Both the position numbers and the translations under genes were made by a program. From an uncultured Clostridia bacterium (GTDB lineage: Bacteria; Bacillota; Clostridia; Christensenellales; Borkfalkiaceae), in NCBI GenBank assembly GCA_944354125.1, contig CALVPT010000002.1, forward strand, positions 62,001 through 126,000: a DNA stretch of 64,000 nucleotides, read 5' to 3'. The first letter of the stretch is position 1. Each line of letters starts with the position of its first letter. Shown here one piece after another: positions 33,482-42,838 of the stretch. The notes under the pieces are model-generated. The model was not told the origin of the DNA, searched no databases, and saw only the letters and a program-made list of their open reading frames with translations.

Positions 33482-34949
33482 CGTGTGGTCGTTCGTGCTG
33501 ATTGTGGCAGTACTGTTGTTCAGCCTGCTGCTCGCCAGCACGCTGAAGAGGTTTATCCCCGCGCTTGAAAAGTCACTCATCCCCTCATCGGTACTCGGCG
33601 GCATAATACTGCTGATAATTTCGACCATTACATACTTTGCGGCAGGCGAATACCTGTTCAACATGAGCATATTCAGCCCCATGGAGAGCGAAGAGGCATA
33701 TACGGGCATGGAGGTTCTGGAGCTCATTACATACCACTGCCTGGGTCTTGGCTTTATCGCCATGGGCATGCGCAGCTCCAAGAAGAAGTTCACCAAGCGC
33801 CGCGCAGGCGAGGTGTTCGATTCTGGCGTAATCACTGTAAGCACCTACCTCTTGCAGGCGTTTTTCGGCATAGCCATCACGATGATTGCTATAAGCGCGT
33901 TCCACGTCAGCGGACTTATTGACGCCTCAGGCATACTGCTCGCCTTCGGCTTCGGCCAGGGCACGGGTCAGGCGCTCAACTACGGCGTAATATATGAAGA
34001 TTACGGTCTGGAAGGCGGCGGAAACTTCGGCCTTACCATTGCGGCGCTCGGCTTCCTGGTAGCGTGCATAGTAGGCGTAATCTACATGAACGTAATGAGG
34101 AAAAAGGGCAAGATAACCATAGTCAAGGAGGAGAAAAAGTCCGAACTTGCGGACTACGAGGACGAGAACGAAATACCCGTCGTCGCCTCCATGGACAAGT
34201 TCACCGTTCAGTTTGCCATAGTTTTGATAGTCTACGCCGTATCCTACCTCATCATGGCAGGACTTTCGGCGCTCCTCCCCTCACTCGAGAACGTGCTCTT
34301 CGGCTTTAACTTCCTGATAGGCACCCTGCTCACGGTACCCGTAAAGGCGCTGCTCAACAAGTTACAGCAGAAAAAGATAATAAAGCAGCAGATAGTAAAC
34401 AACTTCATGATGAACCGCATAGGCGGCTTTGCATTCGACCTGATGATAGTTTCGGGCGTGGCGGCAATACAGCTGCCCCTGCTTAAGGACCACTGGGCGG
34501 TGCTCCTCATTCTCGCCGTCGTAGGCGCGGTCATAACCTTCGTATACGTATACCTGACCTCCAAGACGCTCTTCCCCGGGTATGTAAACGAGCAGTTCCT
34601 TGCAATGTTCGGCATGCTTACGGGCACAGCGAGCACGGGCATCATCCTGTTGCGCGAGATTGACGGCTCCTACCGCTCGCCTGCAAGCGAAAACCTGGTA
34701 TACCAGAGTCTGCCCGCAATCGTGTTCGGTTTCCCCCTCATGTTCCTTGCGACATACGCCTGCCTGGGCAGGACGGAATGTCTTATCACGTTCGCCGTAA
34801 TATTCCTGTTTTTCATCGTGCTGAACGTAATATTATACCGCAGACAGATTTTCAGAAAGTGGCTAAAAAAAGCCCCTTGTACCGATGCCGACGGACAGGC
34901 TGAAGGCGCGGAAACGACCTGCGACCAATCCGGCGACGACAAAAATTAA
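33462..34949 (+). CDS. Sodium/glutamate symporter family protein (GltS-like)
   Basis: A 495-residue membrane protein with about 12 hydrophobic segments, resembling the ESS (GltS) family that imports glutamate with sodium. Clues are the N-terminal KSLIPSSVLGGIIL, the re-entrant-loop-like AFGFGQGTGQALNYG, and GMLTGTASTGIILLREID in the second half, mirroring the first. A hydrophilic loop (about 205-245) splits the halves. The ATG lies inside the upstream gene with its own AAGGAG site. It ends before a 20-bp-stem terminator. The substrate is not certain. Confidence 0.85.
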   Translation: MVFSAFSVWSFVLIVAVLLFSLLLASTLKRFIPALEKSLIPSSVLGGIILLIISTITYFAAGEYLFNMSIFSPMESEEAYTGMEVLELITYHCLGLGFIAMGMRSSKKKFTKRRAGEVFDSGVITVSTYLLQAFFGIAITMIAISAFHVSGLIDASGILLAFGFGQGTGQALNYGVIYEDYGLEGGGNFGLTIAALGFLVACIVGVIYMNVMRKKGKITIVKEEKKSELADYEDENEIPVVASMDKFTVQFAIVLIVYAVSYLIMAGLSALLPSLENVLFGFNFLIGTLLTVPVKALLNKLQQKKIIKQQIVNNFMMNRIGGFAFDLMIVSGVAAIQLPLLKDHWAVLLILAVVGAVITFVYVYLTSKTLFPGYVNEQFLAMFGMLTGTASTGIILLREIDGSYRSPASENLVYQSLPAIVFGFPLMFLATYACLGRTECLITFAVIFLFFIVLNVILYRRQIFRKWLKKAPCTDADGQAEGAETTCDQSGDDKN

Positions 34950-34986
34950 ATTGCTCCCTTCAATGTCTGCAACCAAGCAACAAATG

Positions 34987-35033
34987 AATGAGTCGGGGCG
35001 CGCAGAGAACTCTGCGCGCCCCGACTCATTTTA
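34987..35033 (+). terminator. Very long terminator hairpin after the symporter
   Basis: A perfect 20-bp stem (34987-35006 with 35011-35030) with a four-base loop, then TTAATTTT; between converging genes and able to work both ways. Confidence 0.88.
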
Positions 35034-35065
35034 ATTTTACCTGTTATATGCGGCATACTGCGCGG

Positions 35066-35695
35066 TCAATCGAAATTTCCGAAGATTTCGGCAATGCTTT
35101 TCTCGCGCTCGGTAAGCAGTTTTTCGGCATCCGTGCCCTTGAGCACGGCGTGTTTGAATACGCTGTTGTTCTTCATCATCTCGCCGAAGGTGACGGGGGC
35201 AAAGCCGTTGACGTCCACCCCTGCGTTCAGCGCGGTCGGACGGCACAGAACGGGCATATAGTCCGCCCTGCGCACGTTGTTGTGCACGTGCCCGAACACG
35301 TCAAAACCCATTCGCACGGAGCCCTCGATGCGGCTGTTCTTCCACTCCAGCAAGGGATAGTGGCAGAGAGTTATGTTGCGGCTTTCTATGCTCTCCTCGG
35401 CATATTTGCTGACCGAGACAAAGTATTTGCCGACGTCGATGCGGCTGAGCATTCCGCCGTCGTGATTGCCGACAATGAGCACCTTTTTGCCCCTGAGGCG
35501 CGACAGGTACTCCTCCGCCCTCTTGCCGTCCCAAATCAGGTCGCCGACTATGTACACCTTGTCGTTGCCCCTGACCTTTGCGTTCCAGTTGGCTATCAGC
35601 GTCTCGTCCATTTCCTCCGTCGACGAAAATGGTCTGTGGCACAGCGCTATAACGCTGTTATGTCCCAAATGCAGGTCGGATGTAAAATAAATCAT
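35066..35695 (-). CDS. Calcineurin-like metallophosphoesterase
   Basis: A 209-residue phosphoesterase. It starts MIYFTSDLHLGHNSVI (D-x-H metal motif); GDLIWDG, VGNHDGG, LCHYPLLEW and FGHVHNN complete the two-metal site. Its substrate cannot be told; small stand-alone members often act on nucleotides or unknown phosphodiesters. The ATG at 35695 overlaps the stop of the upstream membrane-protein gene by four bases (ATGA), so the two are coupled; the longer frame upstream is not real. Confidence 0.9.
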   Translation of the reverse strand: MIYFTSDLHLGHNSVIALCHRPFSSTEEMDETLIANWNAKVRGNDKVYIVGDLIWDGKRAEEYLSRLRGKKVLIVGNHDGGMLSRIDVGKYFVSVSKYAEESIESRNITLCHYPLLEWKNSRIEGSVRMGFDVFGHVHNNVRRADYMPVLCRPTALNAGVDVNGFAPVTFGEMMKNNSVFKHAVLKGTDAEKLLTEREKSIAEIFGNFD

Positions 35696-36420
35696 TGCCT
35701 GTCCCCCTCGTCTCCCGCTGTGCAGGCGGATGCGTCCTCTTTGGCACCTTCTCCCGAAGATTGAGCGCTGATGCTTAAATCGTTTGCCGCAGGGACAAAC
35801 GAGCCGTACAGCCTGCCGCCCGTCCTGCCGTCGACAAAGAGCGATAAAAAGAAGATTGCCGCGCCTATCACGGCGACGACGATGTCGAGAATGGTATCGG
35901 TCATGGGGTTCTGCCCTTCGGCCATGCCCTTCCAGCCCTGCGCATTGTTGCCGAAAATGAGGTCTGTATAGTATTCGAAAATCTCCCACAGCGCCGCAAA
36001 ACCGAGCACGGAGAGAACAATGAGCGCATACATTCCCCACTTATTCAGCGCCTGTCCGCCCCAGCGCAGAATGAAATAGTACATGAATACGGCGCACCAT
36101 ACGCCGAAAAAGGTGTGCAGAAATTTATCGTAATAGGGTACCCATACATACGCATCGAGCGCCGTGCCGAAGTCTATGGCAAGTATTATCTGCAACGCGA
36201 CGATTACGTGCATGAAATAGGGGATACGTATGCGTGCTATGCGTTCCGCGATGATCATCGCAAGGGGAACTAACGCCGCCGTCAGCTGAAGATAGACGAG
36301 CGTTCTCGCCTCGCCCGCGACCAGGGGATGGCAGATTGCGGCGATTGCCGCAAATACGACGCAGGCGGCAAACGGAAGCCACCTTATTATTTTGCTCCTG
36401 AGGTTATTGTCCTTGTCCAT
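35692..36420 (-). CDS. YjdF/DUF2238-like membrane protein
   Basis: A 242-residue protein with about six hydrophobic helices and a polar tail (last 45 residues). The conserved blocks YYDKFLHTFFGVWCA, FAALWEIFEYYTDLIFG and NPMTDTILDIVVAVIGA match the DUF2238 family of unknown function. It is translationally coupled to the phosphoesterase. A GGGGG-rich site stands before the ATG. Confidence 0.8.
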   Translation of the reverse strand: MDKDNNLRSKIIRWLPFAACVVFAAIAAICHPLVAGEARTLVYLQLTAALVPLAMIIAERIARIRIPYFMHVIVALQIILAIDFGTALDAYVWVPYYDKFLHTFFGVWCAVFMYYFILRWGGQALNKWGMYALIVLSVLGFAALWEIFEYYTDLIFGNNAQGWKGMAEGQNPMTDTILDIVVAVIGAAIFFLSLFVDGRTGGRLYGSFVPAANDLSISAQSSGEGAKEDASACTAGDEGDRQ

Positions 36421-36467
36421 TTTATCCCCCTTGCCATTCTACGCTGAAGCCTTTTTTAAGCTTAAAC

Positions 36468-36499
36468 GGCCGACGGAGTTACGCCGTACTCCGTCGGCC
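36468..36499 (-). terminator. Terminator after the LRR lipoprotein
   Basis: A 12-bp perfect stem GGCCGACGGAGT (36468-36479 with 36488-36499) and eight-base loop, 16 bases past the stop of the minus-strand lipoprotein gene. Confidence 0.75.
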
Positions 36500-36515
36500 C
36501 ATAAAATATTCTGTA

Positions 36516-37319
36516 CTATTTCAATGACGGATATTCGGCATTGAAATGCACCGTCACGCTGTCCGAAAGCACGTCGGACTTTTCAAGCCTTACTTCCTCA
36601 TATTCGTCCCCGTCGTCCTCCGACTTCTGCATTTCAAAGAAATACAGCTCGTTCCACTGCTCCTCGCTGCCCGTAAAGTATATGTCGCTTATGCGGTTGC
36701 CGCTGAGCGCCGTGGAATGTATTTTAGTAAGCGTAGAGGGAAGATATACCTCCTTCAGGCTTGTATCCGTGTAGACTGTCCCCGCGGCGTTGACCACGCT
36801 GTTGACGAACACCTTTTCGTTGAGCACCTCTATGTCCGCCCTTACTACGGCAACTTCGAGATTGCTGCAATAGGCAAAGGCGAGAGAGTCGAGGAAGGTG
36901 ACCGATTGGGGTATGACTATCTGCTTTAAGCTGTCGCACATGCCGAATGCGCCGTAGCCGATATACGTCACGCTTTCGGGTATGGTGAAGTAGGAAAACA
37001 GGCATTTGGAAAACGCCCTGTCGCCTATTCTGGTTATGCCCTCGGGCAGGGTGACGTTAAGAAGGCGCGTACAGCCCATAAACGCCTCCTCGCCGATCTC
37101 CTTTACGGGCAGCGCCACGCCGTCTTCGGCAGGATAGGTTGCAGGCACTTCATATTCCCTGAGTGCGCCCTTGTTGCCGCTGACTCCGCTGACTATATAG
37201 TAAGTTCCGTCCTCGGAAAGGGTGAAGTTGACTTCCGCCTCTCCGCATCCCGAAAAGGCTGCAAGCGATAAAGCGGCTAATGCCGCGGCGCATATGCCGC
37301 AAAAAAGTTTTTTGAACAT
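36516..37319 (-). CDS. Lipoprotein with BspA-type leucine-rich repeats
   Basis: A secreted surface protein of about 267 residues. The signal peptide MFKKLFCGICAAALAALSLA runs into a lipobox ending AFSGC, so it would be lipid-anchored. After that come LRR_5 repeats such as IGEEAFMGCTRLLNVTLPEG, IGDRAFSKC, ITYIGYGAFGMCDSLKQIVI-like units and FLDSLAFAYCSNLEVAVV. BspA-like repeats often mediate adhesion in gut and oral bacteria. Another ATG two codons earlier (37325) is possible; neither has a clear ribosome site. The gene is monocistronic. Confidence 0.87.
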   Translation of the reverse strand: MFKKLFCGICAAALAALSLAAFSGCGEAEVNFTLSEDGTYYIVSGVSGNKGALREYEVPATYPAEDGVALPVKEIGEEAFMGCTRLLNVTLPEGITRIGDRAFSKCLFSYFTIPESVTYIGYGAFGMCDSLKQIVIPQSVTFLDSLAFAYCSNLEVAVVRADIEVLNEKVFVNSVVNAAGTVYTDTSLKEVYLPSTLTKIHSTALSGNRISDIYFTGSEEQWNELYFFEMQKSEDDGDEYEEVRLEKSDVLSDSVTVHFNAEYPSLK

Positions 37320-37393
37320 AGGCATATTCTACCACACCGCCGCGCATTTTGCAAGGGCAGAGGACAAACACAGGGCATTATGAATTGTGAAAT

Positions 37394-38350
37394 TTAACCG
37401 ACGACCTGCTCAAACACCCTCATGAAATTGCCGAGCGCAAACTTTTCGACTATGCGCTCAGGCACTCCGCTTTGCAAAACCGCCCTAAAAACTTCGGGCA
37501 CGTAGGTACAGTCGGCAATCTCCGCATACGGCACTATGCCGTCGAAGTCCGACCCGAGCGCGAGGACGTCCTCTCCGCCGACGTTCAAAAGATGCCAAAA
37601 TTGCGCTATGAAGTTCTGCACGGCGCTCCCCTCACCCAGAAAGTTCCGCGAGAAATTAAGACCTACTATGCCGCCGCTGTCGGCAATGCGCCCGATGAGC
37701 TCGTCGGGAAGATTGCGCGCAACGTTGCACACCGCACGGCAATCGGAATGGCTTGCGACGACGGGTTGTAAGGATATGTCCAACACCTCCTCCGCCGCGC
37801 CGTCGGGAAGGTGGGAAATGTCGACTATCATACGGCTTTGGTTCAGCGCAACGACGGCATCTTTCCCCGAAGGCGTAAGCCTTTCCGCGGCAAAGGCATT
37901 GGGGTTGTTCCACCGCAAAGACGCCATCTTTACGCCCATTGTCGCAAGTCTGAAAATGCCGCTTACATCGCCGCCGAGAAACCCGAGGTTTTCGACCGTG
38001 AGCACGGCGCCCGTCTTGCCGCGCGCCCTTGCCGCGAGCACGTCCGCCGCCCTGAACACGGGATAAAATTTACCCCTTCTTATCTCGTCAAAATAAAACG
38101 CCGTGTACTTTTCAAAGTCCGCGGCGGAATTTTTTCCCTCTGTAAAAATTGCAAAACACTGTACTGCACAGCCCGAAGATAAGAGCTTTTGTCCGCTTAC
38201 CTGCCCCGAAAACGACGCAAGGCGTGCACCCTCGCCGCAACAGGCCGTCACGCTGTCGCAGTGCATATCTGCGTACGCTATCTGCGGCAGATGAGCTTTA
38301 ATATCTTCCTTATGGGCTTTGGCGGCTTTACGCATATAACGGTCATACAT
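37394..38350 (-). CDS. Membrane dipeptidase family (M19) hydrolase
   Basis: A zinc dipeptidase of the renal-dipeptidase family, about 318 residues. Motifs: YADMHCDSVTACC (metal HxD), AVLTVENLGFL, ASHSDCRAVCNVARNLPDEL and LALGSDFDGIV. The start is uncertain: GTG 38353, ATG 38350 and ATG 38335 are all in frame, and all overlap or abut the thiN stop. No signal peptide is seen, so it is likely cytoplasmic. Confidence 0.9.
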   Translation of the reverse strand: MYDRYMRKAAKAHKEDIKAHLPQIAYADMHCDSVTACCGEGARLASFSGQVSGQKLLSSGCAVQCFAIFTEGKNSAADFEKYTAFYFDEIRRGKFYPVFRAADVLAARARGKTGAVLTVENLGFLGGDVSGIFRLATMGVKMASLRWNNPNAFAAERLTPSGKDAVVALNQSRMIVDISHLPDGAAEEVLDISLQPVVASHSDCRAVCNVARNLPDELIGRIADSGGIVGLNFSRNFLGEGSAVQNFIAQFWHLLNVGGEDVLALGSDFDGIVPYAEIADCTYVPEVFRAVLQSGVPERIVEKFALGNFMRVFEQVVG

Positions 38351-38954
38351 CACCCCTGTTTATTATTATCAGGACGAAGTCGCCCTCCGCCACTTCGATA
38401 TGGGCGCTTTCGCTGACGGCGACGTTGGAGACGCCGATGCACTGCCCGTAGCAAAGTTTGGGAGGATATGAATACTTCAGTCCTGCACTACCCATTATAT
38501 GCGCCTCGCCTCCGAAAGGAAACACCGACAGCGTTGCGCCGTCGTTCCCGTCGAGGTTTACCCTGCCGAAGCCGACGAATATGCGCGAATATGCGGTTAT
38601 CATCTCCGCCCTTGCGCCGCGCTTTGCGGCGAGATACAATAGCTGGATATTGCCCAGGAAGTGGTCCTCCCTCTTTCCGCCTCCGCCGTATATCTCTATT
38701 TGGTCTACCCCTGCGTCCAATAGCTTAATCATGGCTATTTCGCCGTCGGTATAGTCCTTTTCGGCAGGATATATCTCCTCGGGCGCAGGCGTGGGAATGT
38801 ACGGAAGGCTGTCGAAGTCGCCGACGTTTTTATCTATTCTTACTTTTCCGTGCACCCAGGCATAGGCGCCGTCGCAGCAGACGACGAGCGCGTCGCTGTC
38901 GTCTATGCGCCCTTCATACGGCTCGCCGTTTAAAAGCAGTATTCCCCTCTTCAT
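38343..38954 (-). CDS. thiN: Thiamine pyrophosphokinase
   Basis: Makes thiamine diphosphate from thiamine and ATP. In 203 residues: VVCCDGAYAW, VGDFDSLPY, AEKDYTDGEIAMIKLL and IYGGGGKREDHFLGNIQLL are the conserved substrate-binding motifs of the family. It follows rpe directly, as in Bacillus. It ends inside the start of the dipeptidase gene. Confidence 0.94.
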   Translation of the reverse strand: MKRGILLLNGEPYEGRIDDSDALVVCCDGAYAWVHGKVRIDKNVGDFDSLPYIPTPAPEEIYPAEKDYTDGEIAMIKLLDAGVDQIEIYGGGGKREDHFLGNIQLLYLAAKRGARAEMITAYSRIFVGFGRVNLDGNDGATLSVFPFGGEAHIMGSAGLKYSYPPKLCYGQCIGVSNVAVSESAHIEVAEGDFVLIIINRGDV

Positions 38955-38955
38955 T

Positions 38956-39618
38956 TCAGCCCCTTAAAGCGGATATGGCTGACGCCATGTCCTCGGCGCC
39001 GAACACAGCCGAGCCTGCGACAAGCACGTTTGCGCCCGCCGCGCGGATTTCAGCCGCGTTTTTAAGGTTAACTCCGCCGTCTATTTCAATATCGAGGTCG
39101 CCTTTGCCTATTCTTGCGGCATACTCCCTAGCCTTTTTTACGTTGTCGAGCGCCGTCGGAATGAACTTCTGACCGCCGTAGCCGGGGAATACCGACATTA
39201 TGAGCAACATGTCGCAGATATCGAACACGTCGAAGATGCGCTCGACGTCCGTGTCGGGATTGACGACCGCGCCGCACTTTATGCCGTATGACTTTATGAG
39301 TTCGAGCGTCTCCTTAAGATACGTCGGGGAAATCTTTGCGCACGCCTCATAGTGCACGGTTATTATGTCCGCGCCGGCCTCGGCAAAGAACTTTATCTGC
39401 GTCTTGGGGTGCTCTATCATCAGGTGCACGTCGAGCGGCAGCCTTGTGAGCGGACGGATATTTTTTACCATCTGACCGCCGAAGGTTATGGGGCCGACGA
39501 AAGAGCCGTCCATCACGTCGCAGTGCACCAGGTCCGCGCCCGAACGCTCAAGTTTTTTTATTGCCTCGCCCATCGCCGAGAAGTCCGCCGAAAGAATGGA
39601 AGGTGCAATCTTAACCAT
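38956..39618 (-). CDS. rpe: Ribulose-phosphate 3-epimerase
   Basis: Interconverts ribulose 5-phosphate and xylulose 5-phosphate in the pentose phosphate pathway. The 220 residues are a TIM barrel: IAPSILSADFSAMGEAI, VHCDVMDGSFV, LDVHLMIEHP, LIMSVFPGYGGQKFI and DIEIDGGVNLKNA. It sits between rlmN and thiN. The genes prpC, prkC and rsgA that lie between rlmN and rpe in Bacillus are absent here. Confidence 0.97.
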   Translation of the reverse strand: MVKIAPSILSADFSAMGEAIKKLERSGADLVHCDVMDGSFVGPITFGGQMVKNIRPLTRLPLDVHLMIEHPKTQIKFFAEAGADIITVHYEACAKISPTYLKETLELIKSYGIKCGAVVNPDTDVERIFDVFDICDMLLIMSVFPGYGGQKFIPTALDNVKKAREYAARIGKGDLDIEIDGGVNLKNAAEIRAAGANVLVAGSAVFGAEDMASAISALRG

Positions 39619-39668
39619 AAAATTTTATCTCCTTAGTTGAAGTTATGCGGCTGCAATTCTGCCGCTTT

Positions 39669-40709
39669 CTACTCCTCTCCGTCCAGATAGCCTGCACGGA
39701 GCTGACCGCACGCGCCGCCTATGTCAGAACCTATCTGCCTCCTTAAAGTGGCAGACAGTCCCCCTTTTTCCAGAAGGCCTAAAAAGCGGTACGCCTGTTT
39801 GTCGCCGAGCGCCTTTAAATTCCTCTCCTTTACCTCGTTGAGCCTTATGAGGTTGACGTGGCAGGGTCTGCCCTTTAAAAGCTGAATGAGTTCTTCCGCG
39901 TGGCGCGCGTCACAGTTTTCGCCCTCTATGAGAGAGTATTCGAAGATATACCGCCGCCCCGTCTTTTCGAAGTAGTTTGAGCAGGCGTCGAGTATGTCCT
40001 TTATCTTATACTTCTTTGCGATGGGCATAGTGCGCGCCCTCTCCTCGTCCGTCGTGTTGTGAAGGGATACGGTAAGATTTATCGGCAGTCCCTCCTTTGC
40101 GAGGTCGTACATTCTCTCCACCAGTCCGCAGGTCGACAGCGAGATGTTGCGCGCCGAAATGTTCAGCCCCTCTTCCGCGGTGACGTTTCTTAAAAACTTT
40201 ATGACGTTGTCGTAGTTGTCGAGCGGCTCTCCGCTGCCCATAAGGACTATGTTGGTTACGCCCCTCGTCTTCCCCTGCGCGTGCAGGGCGTTGACGACGA
40301 GTACCTGCGAGAGTATCTCGCCCGCCGACAGATCTCTTATTCTGCCGTTTAAGGTGCTTGCGCAGAACTTACAGCCCATGCGGCAGCCGACCTGCGTGGA
40401 TACGCACTGCGTGTTGCCGTACTTGTACTTCATTAAAACGCCCTCTATTATGTTGCCGTCGGCAAGGCGGAAGAGGTATTTTTCGGTGCCGTCCGCGCCG
40501 AAATACGTCTTTATTATTTCAACGGGGCAGTCTTCGAACCTTTCGAGAAGTTTTGCCTTAAAATCTGCCGAAAGAGCGGGAATTTCCGAAAGGCGCTTGC
40601 CCTTGTTTATTCCGTCGAAGAGCTGTTTTGCCCTGAACTTTTTTTCGCCGAGGGAGAGCACCAGCTCCTCTGCCCCGGCATAATTCAAATCCTGTAAAAT
40701 TTCTTTCAT
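39669..40709 (-). CDS. rlmN: 23S rRNA A2503 / tRNA methyltransferase RlmN
   Basis: Radical-SAM enzyme that methylates C2 of adenine 2503 of 23S rRNA. The 346 residues show the Cys triad GCRMGCKFCASTLNG, VLMGSGEPLDNYDNV, SLHNTTDEERARTMPI, and the C-terminal catalytic cysteine region QIGSDIGGACGQLRA. It overlaps rsmB by four bases. The gap to rpe holds a small GCGGC/GCCGC hairpin. Confidence 0.97.
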   Translation of the reverse strand: MKEILQDLNYAGAEELVLSLGEKKFRAKQLFDGINKGKRLSEIPALSADFKAKLLERFEDCPVEIIKTYFGADGTEKYLFRLADGNIIEGVLMKYKYGNTQCVSTQVGCRMGCKFCASTLNGRIRDLSAGEILSQVLVVNALHAQGKTRGVTNIVLMGSGEPLDNYDNVIKFLRNVTAEEGLNISARNISLSTCGLVERMYDLAKEGLPINLTVSLHNTTDEERARTMPIAKKYKIKDILDACSNYFEKTGRRYIFEYSLIEGENCDARHAEELIQLLKGRPCHVNLIRLNEVKERNLKALGDKQAYRFLGLLEKGGLSATLRRQIGSDIGGACGQLRAGYLDGEE

Positions 40710-41926
40710 TTTCTTTTAAAAGCCGTAACGAAAAAGCCTGCGCCCAGCGAGATATGCGGCAAAAACTGCAGACCGTATTTGGTCTTTTTGTGCGCAAGCG
40801 GAGATGAGGGAATTTCAAGCTCGAACTCGGGATGGGCGGCGGCGAAGGCATATGCCACGCTGTCGTTCTCCTCGGGAAGCACCGAACAGGTAGAATAGTA
40901 CAGCCTGCCGCCCTGCTTTACGTACCTTGAGCAATTGTCGAGTATGGCAAGCTGGGTTGCGGTAAGCGAGGCTATGTCCTCTTCCTTTCTGTTCAAGAGG
41001 ATGTCGGGGTTTTCGTTTATTACCCCCGTGCCCGAACAGGGGCAGTCGCACAGCACGCCGTCGAACGCGCCCTCGAACGAAGGGTTGAATACAGTTGCAT
41101 CGCCGACCTCGGCAAAGACGTTCTTTGCGCCCATTCTGCGCACGTAGTCGTCGATGAGCTCTTTTCTGTGAGGGTGAAGTTCGCACGCGACGACCTTTTT
41201 GCACTTTTCGGCAAGATATACGCTCTTGCCGCCAGGCGCCGCGCAGGCGTCGAGCAGGTTTTCGCAGGGGGATACGACGTTGCAGATTGCCACCGAACCC
41301 ACAGACTGAAAGGTATAGTCGCCCGCAAAAAAGCTCTCGTCGCGGACAAAGTTGGGGAAGATGTATACCCCCTTGAAGGGCGTATCTGTGTGGGGCGAAG
41401 AGAGACATCGCTCCTCGCCGCGCACGAAGCGCACAGAAAGTCCCGACGACGGCGTTGAAAGTATGTCCTTGGCCTCGCCCTTGTAGCTCCTTTTAAGCCG
41501 CTTTACAAGCCACAGCGGCGCCGAACAGCTGACTGAGAGCGCCTCGTCTGCCTTTTCGGGCAGGGCTGGCAGGGTATAACTGCGCAGAAAGCTGTTTACA
41601 AAGCCCGCCGCGCCGCCCTTGCCCAGCTTTTTGGCAAGTTCAACCGCGCTGTCTACGACCATATAGTCGTGCTTGCCCATGCACTCGAGCATATAGAGCG
41701 CAATCTTGAGTATGAGCCTTATCGCCGCCTTGGGTGTCGAGTGCGCATTGCCCGAAATTATATAGCTTAAATATATGTCCTTTTCGAGCACGCCGTAACA
41801 TATCCTTACCGTCCGCGCCTTGTTGAGCGGTTCGACGGGCGTTTCGGCGATGGCCTGTTTTAAGTATTTGCCCCCCGAATATACCTTGGCGAGTATGAAA
41901 TAGGGGTCTGCGAGCGGATTAGTCAA
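40706..41926 (-). CDS. rsmB: 16S rRNA m5C967 methyltransferase
   Basis: SAM-dependent enzyme of the NOL1/NOP2/Sun family. The 406 residues include an N-terminal NusB-like helical domain (1-135) and the catalytic domain with LLDACAAPGGKSVYLAEKC (SAM loop), CDCPCSGTGVINENPD (nucleophile region) and RLYYSTCSVLPEENDSV. It is coupled to fmt (8-base overlap) and to rlmN (4-base overlap). Confidence 0.95.
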   Translation of the reverse strand: MTNPLADPYFILAKVYSGGKYLKQAIAETPVEPLNKARTVRICYGVLEKDIYLSYIISGNAHSTPKAAIRLILKIALYMLECMGKHDYMVVDSAVELAKKLGKGGAAGFVNSFLRSYTLPALPEKADEALSVSCSAPLWLVKRLKRSYKGEAKDILSTPSSGLSVRFVRGEERCLSSPHTDTPFKGVYIFPNFVRDESFFAGDYTFQSVGSVAICNVVSPCENLLDACAAPGGKSVYLAEKCKKVVACELHPHRKELIDDYVRRMGAKNVFAEVGDATVFNPSFEGAFDGVLCDCPCSGTGVINENPDILLNRKEEDIASLTATQLAILDNCSRYVKQGGRLYYSTCSVLPEENDSVAYAFAAAHPEFELEIPSSPLAHKKTKYGLQFLPHISLGAGFFVTAFKRK

Positions 41927-42833
41927 GATAGTCGCCTGCCTTTATCTTTCTGCCGTTGACGGCGTCTGCGGCGCATATCGGCTTACCGCCCGAAAACTGA
42001 ATGAGCGTTACGTTTACCGCGCCTTTGCCGCAGGCAACGACTATGCCGCGCTTGTCTGCGGAGAGCACCGTGCCGACTTCGCCCGAGCCCTCGCAGGGGG
42101 TTGCCCTGAGAAGATTTACGGCACTGCCCGAAAGATTGCAGTATGCCGCAGGCGAAGGGCTCATTGCGTTTATAAGTCGCGCAACCTCCTCACCGCTCTT
42201 TGTAAAGTCGACCTCAGCGTCGGCCTTTGTTATCTTTTTGCAGTATGTCGCCCTGGCCTCGTCCTGGACGAGCAGCTGATTTTCCCCTCTCTCGAGGAGA
42301 TCCACAGCCTCCAGCGCCGCCTGAGCCGAAAGAGCGGACAGCTCCTCTGAAAGCTCGCCGCAGGTCTTGCCCGAAACGGACGCGCGCTTTACGAGCAGTA
42401 TTCCGCCGCAGTCGAGCGCGAGCTCGGTCTTCATTACGGTAACCCCAGTATATTCGCAGCCTGCAAGTATTGCCGACTGAATGGGGCTGGCTCCCCTGAA
42501 AAGGGGCAAAAGCGAGGCGTGAAGGTTATACACGCCCTGCCCGAACGCGTCGAGAATGGGCTGCGTCAGAATCTGACCGTATGCACAGGTTATCATGAGG
42601 TCTGCCCCGAGCGCGCGGAGCTCATCTGCGTGGTCACGTATTTTGGGATAGTCGATGACGGGTATGCCGAGCGACAGCGCATAGCTCTTGACGGGCGTAG
42701 GCGTCAGTATCTTTTTCCTGCCCGTAGGCTTGTCGGGCTGGGTGACGACGGCGACTATTTGCTTGCCTGCCCCGACCAGCGCCTTCAGGGGCGCAACCGC
42801 GTACTGCGGCGAACCTGCGTAGACAATCTTCAT
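41919..42833 (-). CDS. fmt: Methionyl-tRNA formyltransferase
   Basis: Formylates initiator Met-tRNA. In 304 residues: MKIVYAGSPQYAVAPLKAL, the active-site region GVYNLHASLLPLFRGASP (Asn-His) with upstream CAYGQILTQPILDA, and TGVTVMKTELALDCGG. A C-terminal OB-like domain follows. It begins 5 bases downstream of def, its functional partner. Confidence 0.96.
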   Translation of the reverse strand: MKIVYAGSPQYAVAPLKALVGAGKQIVAVVTQPDKPTGRKKILTPTPVKSYALSLGIPVIDYPKIRDHADELRALGADLMITCAYGQILTQPILDAFGQGVYNLHASLLPLFRGASPIQSAILAGCEYTGVTVMKTELALDCGGILLVKRASVSGKTCGELSEELSALSAQAALEAVDLLERGENQLLVQDEARATYCKKITKADAEVDFTKSGEEVARLINAMSPSPAAYCNLSGSAVNLLRATPCEGSGEVGTVLSADKRGIVVACGKGAVNVTLIQFSGGKPICAADAVNGRKIKAGDYLD

Positions 42834-42838
42834 TATTT

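Noticed and set aside
32738-33844. A 368-codon minus-strand frame across the acyltransferase and symporter
   Set aside because: Both plus-strand genes are well supported; the frame crosses their overlap and lacks any signal.
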